Shown: piece by piece, positions 1 to 9,134 of the stretch
Layout: each line of letters starts with the position of its first letter
Position numbering within the stretch: the first letter of the stretch is position 1
From: Candidatus Acidiferrales bacterium
Lineage (GTDB): Bacteria > Acidobacteriota > Terriglobia > Acidiferrales > UBA7541
DNA length: 64,000 bases
Assembly: GCA_035934015.1 (NCBI GenBank)
Contig: DASYYH010000023.1
Coordinates: 273,432-337,431 of the forward strand
Direction of reading: 5' to 3'
Translations under genes and position numbers: made by a program
Notes under the pieces: generated by a model
The model's database searches: none
Told to the model about the DNA's origin: nothing
Seen by the model: the letters and a program-made list of their open reading frames with translations, nothing else

Positions 1-1
1 G

Positions 2-301
2 CCGGTGACGCCGGAAGAGACACGAAACAACGTCGGCCTGATTCCCCCGCAATATCGTCCGCGGGTTATTTTCCGTTATACCGATAGCCGTAATCTTCTG
101 GTTTCCGGCCTTGTCGAAGGTGGCGAGGACATCGCGCAGCATGCGAGCGTCATCGATGTGCCCATGCAATCCGGCCACGTCGTGCTGTTCTCGAATAACC
201 CGATTTATCGCGGCGAAACTTGGGGAAGTTATTCGCTTGTCCTGAACACAATCCTGAATTTCGACAATTTGAGCGCGGGAAGAAAGCTGGACGCGCGCTA
301 G
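2..301 (+). CDS. C-terminal end of an M14-type peptidase paralogue (cut by window edge)
   Basis: Only the last 99 or so codons are in the window; the frame is open to the left edge, so the true start is outside. The peptide matches the tail of the complete M14 carboxypeptidase-like gene that faces it (381-3533), with the shared pattern R-[FY]-x-D-x-[KR]-N-L-x-V-S-G, then D-V-P and G-H-V-V-L-F. It should therefore be the C-terminal domain of a second secreted zinc peptidase of that type. The catalytic domain cannot be seen, so the peptidase function is inferred from the paralogue. It ends at a TAG followed by a strong hairpin terminator. Confidence 0.75.
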   Translation, partial: PVTPEETRNNVGLIPPQYRPRVIFRYTDSRNLLVSGLVEGGEDIAQHASVIDVPMQSGHVVLFSNNPIYRGETWGSYSLVLNTILNFDNLSAGRKLDAR

Positions 302-322
302 GAAGCTCCGCGAATATAAACG

Positions 323-360
323 ATCGGGCGGCTCGATTTGTGCCGCCCGATTGTTCTGTT
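323..360. terminator. Bidirectional rho-independent terminator between convergent genes
   Basis: A 10-bp perfect stem (ATCGGGCGGC at 323-332 pairing with GCCGCCCGAT at 342-351) closes a 9-nt loop. It is followed on the plus strand by a T-rich run and on the minus strand by a weaker T-rich run (CGTTTATATTC). It lies between two convergent stop codons, at 301 and 381, and fits a shared terminator. Confidence 0.8.
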
Positions 361-380
361 CATTCGCTGCTATTGCGACT

Positions 381-3300
381 TCATCGGGGACCCGCCGTGT
401 CGGTCAGATGGTCATAGTTCATCGCTGCGTTAAGCAGTAGCATGAAGCTGCCTTGCGTGATTTGCCGCCACATCGGATTGATCGCGAACAAAACGACGTG
501 GCCGCGACCTACAGGCACATCTACGATGGCGGGTGACTGCGCAAGTGCCTGTCCTCCGTCCAACATCCCGCTGACCCAGAGATTTTTCTCGTCCGCGAAA
601 CGCAACACGACGTGTGGCCACAGCGGCTTCGGAGGGATATAGGCGCTCACGTATTCCCTTGCTCCCGGCGGAACGTAAAGCTCCTGCTCCGCGCGTGTCC
701 GGTGATCAGCCGGCGGTGGAGCGACGTACGGACGGCCCTGCGGAACATCGGGATCGGTGAGAGAGCCGCGTCCGCTGGTACGTCCACCCATTCCGCCGTC
801 TTCACCGCCACCCCCGAATCCGCCACCGCCGCCGGTGAGCGAAACGCGAAACACCGGCGCTTGGTTGAAATAAACTGGAACCTTGGAATCGTATCCGTAG
901 GTAATCGCATCGCGCGGATCCTCCACCGTCGCGTTAAAAATTGCGCCGCGCGCGTGCAATTGCGGCGTGGGGACGATCGAGACAGTATCGGTGATTCCTG
1001 TGTTCACGGGAATCACGGAGCTGCTGCTGATGGTGATGAGCAAACCTCCGTTGTCGACAAATGTTTTCAAATTCGCGAGGCCCGAAAAATCGAATCCGCC
1101 GCGAATATCGCCCGTTTGATCCGCGCCAAGGCCGAAGCTCGGAGTCAAATCGGACTTTTCCCATGGAATCGCATTTCCAGCCACGCTGCCATCCGGGAGC
1201 ATCCGCAGAGGAACGCCATTGATGAGGCGCGCAAGATTTGGCATGGATGGCGGAAGGATAATCACATCGTATTTTGCACGCAGGTCCGGTGTCTCGCGGA
1301 CGACTGCCTCTGAGATATAGGAATACGGCACCTTGCATGCTTCGAGAGCAAGGCGATACCAACCTTCCGGCTGCGTGTTCATCCAGTTGTGCACCAAGGC
1401 GATGCGCGGCGTCTCTAGCGGATGACGCGTTACGGAAATGTTTGCCGAGGTCGCGTGAATCTCCAGGCCGAGATCCTTCGCAGCGGAAGAAAGCTCGTCG
1501 CGAAGATTGGACGGATTGCCGTCTGCGGGAATGATGAACGAGCCGACGTGAAAATCCTGGCCGTCCGCCTGGAATGAATCCTCTGCGGCGAACATCTTCA
1601 CGTCAGCTAATCGGAAGCGAAGAGTAGCAAGCGCCGGTTCGGCATCGGCGTTGATGATGAAAGATCCTCCGCCTCCGTCGATTTGTCCGGTGGCACGCGC
1701 AGGCCCATCGATGAGCGTCATCGGAGCTTTCAGAATGGACGGATCCGTAATGCGCACTGTGGTGACATCCATGAGCGGGCCGAGAGTCCAGCCCGTGTCG
1801 TCATAGGGCGTGGGATCGTGAATGGAGTAATACTGCGTGTCGAGAAGCATATCGGCTTCACGGCTGTATGGTTGGTCCATGCGGATGATATAGCTGCCCG
1901 CAGGGATCGTCGTTGTCGCGGGAGGTTTTTCCGCGGGATTCATGCCTCCGTGTGACCTTTGATCGGAATTGTCGCCGGACATCTTGCCATCGGCAGACTT
2001 TCTGTCGGTTGTTTGTCCGTCGGCAAAAGGATCGGCGAAGGTGGGTGAAGTCACCGTTACCGCCTTTTCCAAACGCGCGACTTCGACACCTTGGTCTTGC
2101 AAGAGACGCGCGAGGTGCGCGTCGAGCGCAGGGCGCTTGCCGTCATTCACGACGGCGTAGGCGGCCGGCCCTTCAGTGGTCGCTTTAGCGACGGAACGCC
2201 GACTCATGTTGTAAAAGCGAGCGAGGAATTGCTCCGGCCGCTGCGCCATATAATTCAATCCGATGAGCAGAGCACTCTGCTGCAGGTTGACATTGTCTCG
2301 GATGGACCAGTTGATTTTCGGCATCGGAGGATTGGGCCGATACCAGTTGATGCTCGTGTCCGCCGGGGAAATGGTCTGTACGGATGTATCCGCGCCGCGG
2401 CCACCGAATGTTTCATAGAAACGTCCGATGCCGTTGTGCCCTGCCTCCGCGAACATCATGTAGTTCGGCGCCCAGCCGTCATAGAAGCCGTGCGTCCAAA
2501 CACCGGGAACACCATACGCGGTCATCTGCTGTACTTCATTGAAGGCAAGCTCCTGCCATTCGCTCTCCACAATCGGATCGAGCCAGGCGTTGTACGGCCC
2601 TGTGCCGGTGGAGATGTAAAGGAAAGGAATAGATTCGTGCAAATCGTGAAGGACCTGCGGATGCCAGGTGAAAAACGTCTTCATCTGGATCTTTGAAAGC
2701 TGCAACGCCATGGCGATGCCATCGCGATTGTTGTCATGCGCGACGTAGTGACCCCAGTAAATCAGGCTCGGCGCCTGTTTATCGGGATTGGCTTTTTCCC
2801 AGTTGTAGAGATCCACTTCGCGATCACGTCCATCCACTTCGAGAACAGGTGTGATGAGCACGATGACGTTCTTGCGAATCTGATCGATCATCGGTGAATC
2901 TTCGACGGCCAGCCGATACGCAAGCTCCATCAGCATTTCGGGCGAGCCAGTTTCTGGTGAGTGAATTGAGCCAGAAAGCCAGTAGAAAGGCTTGCCGGTT
3001 TGCTCGAGTTCCGTTGCTTGATCGGGGGTAATTTTCCGCGAGTCGGCTAACTTTGCGGTGATATCACGATAATGGTCGAGTTGGGCGATGTTGCGTTCAT
3101 CGCTGATGGCGACGACCATAAAATCGCGTCCCTCTTCGCTCTTGCCAGTGATGAAGGTGCGGACGCGCGGCGAAGCCTTTTCGAGCGCATGGTAGTAGCG
3201 ATAAATATCCGCCACGTGGGTAAGCTTGTTCGGTGTGCCGATGATGTATCCGAGAACCTTGTCGGGTGAAGGGACGGTGCTCGACGCAGGGAGGTGGTCA

Positions 3301-3533
3301 ACGAGCGGCGTCGAAAGATAAGGCTCCGTCGTGTATTCTTTGATTTTTGCGGTGTAGTCCGCGTCCATTGCCTGCACAGCAGGCTCGGCGCTTTTCTTTT
3401 TTGTTTTTGTCGATGTCTTGTGAGCGGAATTGGCCGTCACGGAACCATTCGCGCTGACATTCGGGCAGAAGAAAAACAGCGGCAAAATCGCAAGGCAGGC
3501 AGCGAGCTTTGAAAAAGAACTCTTTCTTGTCAT
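381..3533 (-). CDS. Secreted M14-family zinc carboxypeptidase-like protein
   Basis: A 1050-residue exported protein. The start at 3533 is preferred over upstream in-frame codons because it begins a clear signal peptide (MTRKSSFSK then a hydrophobic run) and has a GGGGTGG ribosome site just upstream. The M14 metallopeptidase pattern is visible: H191-S-P-E194 as the first zinc motif, the D-N-N-R-D-G segment carrying the Asn-Arg substrate pair, a later histidine-rich segment (H-P-Q-V-L-H-D-L-H-E), and a possible general-base glutamate region around F-A-E-A-G-H. The C-terminal third is a separate domain with a glycine-rich linker (G-G-G-G-G-F-G-G-G-G) before the tail shared with the gene at the left edge. 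It probably degrades peptides outside the cytoplasm; the substrate is unknown. Confidence 0.9.
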   Translation of the reverse strand: MTRKSSFSKLAACLAILPLFFFCPNVSANGSVTANSAHKTSTKTKKKSAEPAVQAMDADYTAKIKEYTTEPYLSTPLVDHLPASSTVPSPDKVLGYIIGTPNKLTHVADIYRYYHALEKASPRVRTFITGKSEEGRDFMVVAISDERNIAQLDHYRDITAKLADSRKITPDQATELEQTGKPFYWLSGSIHSPETGSPEMLMELAYRLAVEDSPMIDQIRKNVIVLITPVLEVDGRDREVDLYNWEKANPDKQAPSLIYWGHYVAHDNNRDGIAMALQLSKIQMKTFFTWHPQVLHDLHESIPFLYISTGTGPYNAWLDPIVESEWQELAFNEVQQMTAYGVPGVWTHGFYDGWAPNYMMFAEAGHNGIGRFYETFGGRGADTSVQTISPADTSINWYRPNPPMPKINWSIRDNVNLQQSALLIGLNYMAQRPEQFLARFYNMSRRSVAKATTEGPAAYAVVNDGKRPALDAHLARLLQDQGVEVARLEKAVTVTSPTFADPFADGQTTDRKSADGKMSGDNSDQRSHGGMNPAEKPPATTTIPAGSYIIRMDQPYSREADMLLDTQYYSIHDPTPYDDTGWTLGPLMDVTTVRITDPSILKAPMTLIDGPARATGQIDGGGGSFIINADAEPALATLRFRLADVKMFAAEDSFQADGQDFHVGSFIIPADGNPSNLRDELSSAAKDLGLEIHATSANISVTRHPLETPRIALVHNWMNTQPEGWYRLALEACKVPYSYISEAVVRETPDLRAKYDVIILPPSMPNLARLINGVPLRMLPDGSVAGNAIPWEKSDLTPSFGLGADQTGDIRGGFDFSGLANLKTFVDNGGLLITISSSSVIPVNTGITDTVSIVPTPQLHARGAIFNATVEDPRDAITYGYDSKVPVYFNQAPVFRVSLTGGGGGFGGGGEDGGMGGRTSGRGSLTDPDVPQGRPYVAPPPADHRTRAEQELYVPPGAREYVSAYIPPKPLWPHVVLRFADEKNLWVSGMLDGGQALAQSPAIVDVPVGRGHVVLFAINPMWRQITQGSFMLLLNAAMNYDHLTDTAGPR

Positions 3534-3736
3534 AGGATCCACCCCTTTTCGTGCGCCAAGACAGACGGATTCCGGCCTTGCAGGGTTTCGCGGAATCATA
3601 ACAGAAGGCAGATTTATGCGCGCGACTTCGAATAGTGGTTGGCCCACTTGCGGCTAATGTACAGGCATGCGAAAATTGCCATATTGTACTGCAGGGTCTA
3701 GTTGAATTTGTTGCCTTGCCGGCTGATTGTCTGTGG

Positions 3737-3811
3737 GGCGATATCGTCTAACGGTTAGGACGGAGCCCTCTCAAGGCTCAAATCCGGGTTCGATTCCCGG
3801 TATCGCTACCA
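3737..3811 (+). tRNA. tRNA-Glu (anticodon CTC)
   Basis: A full cloverleaf can be drawn. The acceptor stem GGCGATA pairs with TATCGCT (first pair G-U). The D arm is TCGTCTAACGGTTAGGAC, characteristic of tRNA-Glu. The anticodon stem GAGCC/GGCTC closes loop CTCTCAA with CTC at 34-36. The T arm is CCGGG-TTCGATT-CCCGG. The CCA end is encoded (3809-3811). It stands alone. Confidence 0.97.
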
Positions 3812-3909
3812 AACCACTTCTCGCGTTTCTGACGAAAAGGTTGTTCTGGGTGCCGGATGAGGCTCGCGAACTTAAAGAATCTATCGCAAGGCATTCGGAA
3901 AGGGCATAG

Positions 3910-4272
3910 CTAGTTCTTGCGTGCCTTTTGCGCGCGATACTCAGCAGCGACTTCGACAATGGTTTTGGGCTTGCGGGTCATTGCAGCGATTCCCATTTCT
4001 ACGGCTTCTTTGTAGGAAACGAACGTCGAAGGTTCATATGTTCTCGAGCCTTGTGCACTGACAATCCGAAACCTGGCGGGACTTGTAGGTCGCAGAAAAC
4101 TGAATCCAAATCCTACCGACCCCCCGCTGCCACTGCCCGCAGTGCCGCCGCCCGCATAACTCAGAGCCGACGTCGGCGAGCCTCCGCCGTTAGCATTGGC
4201 GTGCTGTTGCGCGTGGGCTGGCACAGCAAACAGCAATAGTGAGAATGCGAAAATTACGCCCTTTATGTTCAT
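3910..4272 (-). CDS. Small secreted Gly/Ser-rich protein of unknown function
   Basis: A 120-residue protein starting at 4272, chosen because a Shine-Dalgarno AGGAGG lies 12 nt upstream and the product begins with a typical signal peptide (MNIKGVIFAFSLLLFAVPAHA, cleaved after A-H-A). The mature part has a glycine/serine linker and then a compact segment beginning A-R-F-R-I-V-S-A-Q-G, in which a positively charged C-terminus follows T-F-V-S-Y-K-E-A. I recognise no catalytic motif. Its frame is open far upstream to 4551, but that extension has no start context. Probably periplasmic or extracellular. Confidence 0.7.
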   Translation of the reverse strand: MNIKGVIFAFSLLLFAVPAHAQQHANANGGGSPTSALSYAGGGTAGSGSGGSVGFGFSFLRPTSPARFRIVSAQGSRTYEPSTFVSYKEAVEMGIAAMTRKPKTIVEVAAEYRAQKARKN

Positions 4273-4763
4273 CCCCGTTCTCGCCCTCCTGTAACAAGCC
4301 TCGCCACTGCTATGAACGCAGAACTCCAGAACTCGCAGGAAACTCACCGCAACGCGCCGCATACCGTTCGTAAATCTCCCAAACAGCATCTCCCGCATCG
4401 GACCATATACTTTGCCTGTCAGCGAGGCCTGCCGATAGAGAAGCATATGAGCCACCAATCTAACAGGCTGTAAAGAAAGGACATATTGGATACTTCCGAG
4501 GTCGCTTGACGCTTCGACTTCCCGCATGTTGCAAAACTTTGCTGCATGCACGGCGGGATTTTAGATTCGTTTCAGGTATACTCTGCTGCGGTTGCGAGCG
4601 CGCTTTGTGCGATGTGTTAACTCATGAGTGGAGCCTATCAGAGAGATCGGTAAACATCCACGAGAGTGAAATTTTTGATGAAGCGGCAATTCTTCCGTCC
4701 CTCGGCACTTATGGGTTGAATCCCTCGATAATGGGTAAAAGCCACGAAGAAAACGAGCCCGTG
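4273..4763. other. Divergent intergenic region, about 490 bp
   Basis: The region between the secreted protein gene (minus) and the GNAT gene (plus). Frames on both strands stay open but lack plausible starts. A -10-like TATACT is at 4577-4582 on the plus strand, the only promoter-like element I can point to. No RNA gene or repeat is evident. Confidence 0.45.
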
Positions 4764-5087
4764 ATGGAATCTCTGGATCATGTGACTGTGGCAAACAATG
4801 AAGAAGCTCATCGCTTTGAAGCCAGATTGGCCGGCGAAACCGCTGGTATCACCTATCGGCGCATAGGGGATCAAATTGTGTTTCTGCATACGGAAGTGCC
4901 TGCAAAATTCGAAGGAAAAGGCGTAGCCACAAAACTGGTTCGAACCGCGCTTGATTTTGCGCGCATGAATCATCTTCGAGTCATTCCGTTGTGCCCATTT
5001 GTGGCAAGCTACATTCGTAAGCATGCGGAGTATCAGGATCTACTCTCACAGAGCCAGCGAGATCGCCTTTTGGCCGAGCCAAATTGA
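4764..5087 (+). CDS. GNAT-family acetyltransferase, short YidJ/COG2388 type
   Basis: About 107 residues from the ATG at 4764; an in-frame ATG at 4731 is an alternative, and neither has a strong ribosome site. The sequence fits the small single-domain GNAT family: an N-terminal strand pair (F-E-A-R-L-A-G-E-T-A-G-I-T-Y-R), V-F-L-H-T-E-V, the acetyl-CoA loop F-E-G-K-G-V-A-T-K-L-V, then V-I-P-L-C-P-F-V-A-S-Y-I. Family members are small cytoplasmic proteins with poorly defined substrates. It is followed 12 nt later by a second acetyltransferase, probably in one transcript. Confidence 0.85.
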   Translation: MESLDHVTVANNEEAHRFEARLAGETAGITYRRIGDQIVFLHTEVPAKFEGKGVATKLVRTALDFARMNHLRVIPLCPFVASYIRKHAEYQDLLSQSQRDRLLAEPN

Positions 5088-5099
5088 GGAGACGAATGG

Positions 5100-5558
5100 A
5101 TGAGTTCCACGGACGCTTTCAAAGTGAGGCCGCTGCAAATCACGGATCAGGAGGTTTGGCTGCCTCTATGGCTCGGCTACCAGAAGTTTTACAAGGAGCA
5201 GATTCCTGAGGCAACGACTCGCATGACGTGGAGGCGCCTTCTCGATCCGCGCGAACCGATGTTTGGCGCCATCGCATTAGCTGGCGACCAGGCTGTGGGC
5301 ATCGTGCACTGGATTTTTCACCGCTCCTGCTGGACCGTTGAGAATTATTGCTATCTGCAGGATCTTTTCGTCGCGGAAGACAAGCGTGGCGCAGGAATCG
5401 GACGCAAACTGATCGAACACGTATATGCCGTCGCTCGCGCGGCTAGGTGCTCGCGTGTCTATTGGTTGACGCACGAGACGAATACGGACGCAATGCTGCT
5501 TTACGATCGCATTGCAGGGCGGTCCGGTTTCGTCCAATACAACAAAAACCTCACGTAA
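5100..5558 (+). CDS. GNAT-family N-acetyltransferase
   Basis: A 152-residue cytoplasmic acetyltransferase. The ATG at 5100 follows a GAGGAG site. The acetyl-CoA binding motif A reads L-F-V-A-E-D-K-R-G-A-G-I-G-R-K-L-I, and motif B includes R-V-Y-W-L-T-H-E-T-N. Length and architecture match stand-alone GNAT enzymes acting on small molecules or protein N-termini; the acceptor is unknown. It lies close behind the smaller GNAT gene and is convergent with the OsmC gene. Confidence 0.92.
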   Translation: MSSTDAFKVRPLQITDQEVWLPLWLGYQKFYKEQIPEATTRMTWRRLLDPREPMFGAIALAGDQAVGIVHWIFHRSCWTVENYCYLQDLFVAEDKRGAGIGRKLIEHVYAVARAARCSRVYWLTHETNTDAMLLYDRIAGRSGFVQYNKNLT

Positions 5559-5599
5559 TTTAGGCGAATCTCAACTGCACGCTAGGAGTTTCTTAATGT

Positions 5600-6043
5600 T
5601 CATGCTCCGCTTGCACGTTGATTCTCGAGTTGCGCTGTCATCGTGATATTCGCTTTCAGGACTTTCGAGACTGGGCAGCCAGCCTTAGCGGCTTCGGCAG
5701 CTTTCTCAAAGGCTGCTTTGTCGGCGTTGGGAATGCGAGCTTTTACGTCGAGATGAATCTTCGTGATCGAGAAACTGTCTCCCTGTTTTTCGAGCGTGAC
5801 TGCAGCCGTCGTTTCAATCGTCTCTGGCTTAAGCCCCGCATTGCCGAGCTGCGCGGAGAGAGCCATGCTGAAGCATCCTGCGTGCGCCGCAGCAATCAAT
5901 TCTTCTGGATTTGTTCCTTTGCCATTTTCAAATCGGGAAGTGAAAGAATAATTCGCCTTCGAGAGCACGCCGCTTTCCGTCGAAATCGTGCCGCTTCCAT
6001 CGCGAAGCATACCGTTCCAGACTGCCGTTGCTTTCCTTGCCAT
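5600..6043 (-). CDS. osmC: OsmC-family peroxiredoxin
   Basis: A 147-residue member of the OsmC/Ohr family, which reduces organic hydroperoxides with a cysteine pair. Both redox cysteines are visible: [10 protein letters not shown] near residue 57 and A-G-C-P-V-S-K in the C-terminal half. The N-terminus ([12 protein letters not shown]) is typical of OsmC rather than Ohr. The start at 6043 has AGGAGG 5-6 nt upstream. It is a single-gene unit and probably stress-induced. Confidence 0.93.
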   Translation of the reverse strand: MARKATAVWNGMLRDGSGTISTESGVLSKANYSFTSRFENGKGTNPEELIAAAHAGCFSMALSAQLGNAGLKPETIETTAAVTLEKQGDSFSITKIHLDVKARIPNADKAAFEKAAEAAKAGCPVSKVLKANITMTAQLENQRASGA

Positions 6044-6137
6044 ACGTTCCTCCTCAGGACCACGCTAATAGTCTACGGCGGGAGCCTGACTCGGCGCTAC
6101 ACGCTTGGGAATGCAGCCACATTTCGCAGCGCGGTGC

Positions 6138-7757
6138 TTATGGGACCATCCAGCTGAGCCAGTGGACTTGCGCAAGCGCGAGCAGGCCAATCAGTAATGC
6201 AAAAAATATACTGTGCCAGAAAGCAGAGCGAAGGACCTTGCCTTCTTCGCCGATAAGGCCGACGGTGGTGACGCCAACAGCGATATTTTGCGGCGAGATC
6301 ATCTTTCCCGTAATCGCGCCGGAGGAGTTGGTCGCGGCCATCAGCACAGGATTCAAATGCAATTGGTGCGCAGCGACGACTTGCAAATTGCCAAAAAGCA
6401 GATTGCTCGCAGTATCGCTGCCGCTCAGAAAACATGCAACCCAGCCAACGTAACTGCTTAGCACTGGGAAGAAGCGTCCTGCATGAGCGACCGCAGCGCC
6501 GAGTGTGTAGGCCATGCCGGAATAATTGTAAAGATAGGCCAGCGCGACGATGAGCAGCACGGTGAGACCAGCGACGCGAAGCTGACGTAGCGTTTTTATT
6601 CCGGCGTTGGCGAACGTCTTGGGCCGCACCCGAAGGCAAAGCGCTGTGAGGATAGCCGCCGCGAGAACCGCAGTGCCAGCGGCCAGCGGCTGGAAAGAAT
6701 AGCGGGCCGCGTAAGGCTGGCCATAGAGCGTAATAAGAATTGCATTGTGAAGATGCGGGATTTCGAACGTTATCTGTCCCTTCGCGAAAACCTTAAGGTA
6801 CGACCACAAGACCATGACGCCGGACAGAAGAATCCACGGCAACCAGGCACTGAACGCTTCACGGGAGGAGATCGGAAAATTCTGCCGGTTGGGAGATTTC
6901 GCCGGATTCGAACTGTCTACCGCGAGGGGTTTCCAGAAACGCAGCAAAAGAACCAGTGCCGCAATCGACGCCAATGCGGCGATGATGTCCGCGGCCCAAG
7001 GGCCCCAGAAGTTAGAGACGAAATATTGCGCAAGCGCGAAACTGATTCCTGCAACCATCGCCGCTGGCCATGCGCGCTTCAACCCTTTGCCGCGCGCCAC
7101 CACCCAAACCAGATATGCAGGCAGGATGGCTGAAAGAAAAGGAAGCTGTCTTCCCTCCATGGACGAAAGTTTCATCAGGTCGATTCCCGTCACCGCGGCC
7201 AGCGCGACGATGGGAATGCCAAGCGCGCCGAATGCCACAGGAGCAGTATCGGCGATGAGTGAAATCAAAATGGCCCGGCGAGGCGCAAATCCCATGCCAA
7301 CGAGAAGGAAAGCTGTAATCGCGACTGGGGCTCCGAAACCGGCCGTGCCTTCGAGCAGGGCGCCAAAGCAGAAAGCGACCAGAACGGCCTGGATACAAGC
7401 ATCGCCGGATGCGTTCTGCGTCATCCAACGCCGGAGCGATTCAAAGTGGCCTGTTTCGACCGTCAGGTTATACAGCCAAAGCGCGGCGAACACGATCCAC
7501 ATGATAGACCACAGCGCATAGATCAAGCCGTAGACGACACTCCAAAGCTCGAGCACAAACGGCATTCGCCACACGAAGATCGCCATAACACCAGCTACGA
7601 CCAGCCCGCACGCGGAAGAGAAAAGACCGCTCTTGCGCAATCCCCCCATCAGCGTCAGAACAACCGCTAGCGGGACAATCGCAGCAAGAGCAGAGAGCCA
7701 AAGCGAGCCTGCCGGCTCAAGAGGTTGTGGCCAAACGAGAACGAATGAGAAAAGCAT
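6138..7757 (-). CDS. lctP: L-lactate permease
   Basis: A 539-residue integral membrane protein of the lactate permease family (LctP/LldP), which imports lactate (and often glycolate) with protons. It has about 13 hydrophobic segments and family landmarks such as G-T-A-G-F-G-A-P-V-A-I in the first third and N-S-S-G-A-I-T-G-K-M-I-S-P-Q-N near the C-terminus. Length matches the family. No lactate dehydrogenase gene is adjacent. It is divergent from the dGTPase gene; a TAGAAT-like -10 element lies in the 98-bp gap. Confidence 0.95.
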   Translation of the reverse strand: MLFSFVLVWPQPLEPAGSLWLSALAAIVPLAVVLTLMGGLRKSGLFSSACGLVVAGVMAIFVWRMPFVLELWSVVYGLIYALWSIMWIVFAALWLYNLTVETGHFESLRRWMTQNASGDACIQAVLVAFCFGALLEGTAGFGAPVAITAFLLVGMGFAPRRAILISLIADTAPVAFGALGIPIVALAAVTGIDLMKLSSMEGRQLPFLSAILPAYLVWVVARGKGLKRAWPAAMVAGISFALAQYFVSNFWGPWAADIIAALASIAALVLLLRFWKPLAVDSSNPAKSPNRQNFPISSREAFSAWLPWILLSGVMVLWSYLKVFAKGQITFEIPHLHNAILITLYGQPYAARYSFQPLAAGTAVLAAAILTALCLRVRPKTFANAGIKTLRQLRVAGLTVLLIVALAYLYNYSGMAYTLGAAVAHAGRFFPVLSSYVGWVACFLSGSDTASNLLFGNLQVVAAHQLHLNPVLMAATNSSGAITGKMISPQNIAVGVTTVGLIGEEGKVLRSAFWHSIFFALLIGLLALAQVHWLSWMVP

Positions 7758-7851
7758 TGTGTGACCGTAAGTGCGATTGATCTCCGGCGCGGGATTCTAA
7801 CATCGAAAGCGGCTAGAAACAGCGGGCATGGGAAGCGCCGCGAGGTTCCGC

Positions 7852-7857
7852 TACAAT
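7852..7857 (+). promoter_or_regulatory. -10-like box (TACAAT) directly before the dGTPase gene
   Basis: TACAAT ends 7 nt before an in-frame ATG at 7865 and overlaps the earlier ATG at 7856. If this is the -10 element, transcription would begin at or next to 7865 and the mRNA would be leaderless. No convincing -35 box is seen. Confidence 0.4.
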
Positions 7858-7864
7858 GGCAAAT

Positions 7865-9046
7865 ATGAATATCGCCTCGAATCTGGCTCCGTATGCCATG
7901 GACGTGCGCCAGACGCGCGGCAGGCGCCATATTGAGCCGCCGCATCCCTACCGTAACGATTATGCGCGGGACCGCGATCGCGTCGTCCATTCCCGGGCCT
8001 TCCGGCGTCTCGAGGCGAAGACGCAGGTGTTTACCACGCGCTTTTCGGATCATTTCCGCAATCGATTGACGCACACACTCGAAGTAGCTCAGATCGCCCG
8101 AACGGTGGCAGGTGCGCTTGGTTTGAACGCAGATCTTGTCGAGGCCTTGGCTCTCGTGCACGACATTGGCCACCCTCCTTTCGGCCATGCCGGCGAGCGC
8201 CAGTTGGACCTGCGCATGCGCGAGCACGGCGACCGTTTCAATCACAATCTCCACGCGCTTTACATTGTCGAGCAGTTTGAGCAACGTTATTTGGATTTTT
8301 CGGGCCTCAACCTGACCTTTGAGGTGCGCGAAGGAATCATCAAGCACTCTCGCGATTATTCCGCTGCGGAATTTCCCGAACTCGTCGAATATCTTCTCGA
8401 TCAGCGTCCTCCCCTCGAAGCCCAGCTCATCGATCTGGTTGATGAAATCGCCTATAACACGGCTGATCTGGACGACGGTTTCGAAGCTCGCTTGCTGCAA
8501 CTTGATGATCTGGCTTCAGCAGTCCCTTTGTTCGACGAAGTCTATAAGGACGTCGACCGCCGCTATCCGAGCGGTCAGAAAAGACTGAAATTCAACGAAG
8601 CGCTCAAGCGAGTTCTGGACACTTTGGCCACGGACTTGATCGAGCACGCTCGCTCCGAGGTGACTGCGGCAAGAGTCGCGAGTGTCGAAGATGTCCGCCG
8701 CCAACCCAAGAGGCTTGTCAGTTTTTCAATGGGAATTGCTGCAAAGGTTATGGCGCTAAAGAGATTCCTGAGCGCGCGTCTCTACGAGAATCCGGCGATC
8801 ACCGAAGATCGCGAACGTTCCGTCGCGGCTCTCGATGAGCTATTTCTCTTCTATCTGCAACATCCTGAAAAGATGCCCGCCGCCTATGCAGAAAAGACGC
8901 GCCGCGAGAAACCCCACCGCGTTGTTTGCGAGTATATCGCCGGCATGACCGATCATTATTTGTTGCAACAGCATCAGGAGCAGATTGGTTCGTCCAAGCC
9001 TCTTGGCGCCAATTCGTTGGTTCCACCATCTCGGAATTCAAGGTAA
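7865..9046 (+). CDS. dgt: dGTPase-like HD-domain phosphohydrolase
   Basis: About 393 residues from the ATG at 7865 (an alternative ATG sits three codons earlier). Dgt-type enzymes hydrolyse dGTP or other dNTPs to nucleoside and tripolyphosphate. The signature is clear: R-A-F-R-R-L-E-A-K-T-Q-V, then H-T-L-E-V-A-Q, the metal-binding H-D-I-G-H-P-P-F-G-H-A-G-E, and a distal V-D-E-I-A-Y-N-T-A-D-L-D-D. Its length fits the shorter, non-enterobacterial group (E. coli Dgt is about 505 residues). There is no Shine-Dalgarno sequence; the upstream TACAAT suggests leaderless expression. Confidence 0.93.
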   Translation: MNIASNLAPYAMDVRQTRGRRHIEPPHPYRNDYARDRDRVVHSRAFRRLEAKTQVFTTRFSDHFRNRLTHTLEVAQIARTVAGALGLNADLVEALALVHDIGHPPFGHAGERQLDLRMREHGDRFNHNLHALYIVEQFEQRYLDFSGLNLTFEVREGIIKHSRDYSAAEFPELVEYLLDQRPPLEAQLIDLVDEIAYNTADLDDGFEARLLQLDDLASAVPLFDEVYKDVDRRYPSGQKRLKFNEALKRVLDTLATDLIEHARSEVTAARVASVEDVRRQPKRLVSFSMGIAAKVMALKRFLSARLYENPAITEDRERSVAALDELFLFYLQHPEKMPAAYAEKTRREKPHRVVCEYIAGMTDHYLLQQHQEQIGSSKPLGANSLVPPSRNSR

Positions 9047-9096
9047 GCCGGAGGCCTCGGCAAGAGTGGATTTCGTTTTTTGCGCCGGACTCTAAT

Positions 9097-9134
9097 TTGT
9101 GCTATTTTGTGCGGATGGAGTATACACCGTATAC
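9097..9134 (+). promoter_or_regulatory. Promoter with overlapping palindromic operator upstream of tetR
   Basis: TTGTGC (9097-9102), an 18-nt spacer and TATACA (9121-9126) resemble a sigma70 promoter. Superimposed on the -10 box is the inverted repeat GTATAC-ACC-GTATAC (9120-9134), whose last base touches the ATG at 9135. The position is what an autorepressing TetR protein would use. The -10 to ATG gap is 8 nt, implying a leaderless mRNA. Confidence 0.6.

Noticed and set aside
612..1313. 233-codon plus-strand frame inside the M14 gene
   Set aside because: Antisense shadow with no recognisable domain and arginine-rich composition typical of such shadows.
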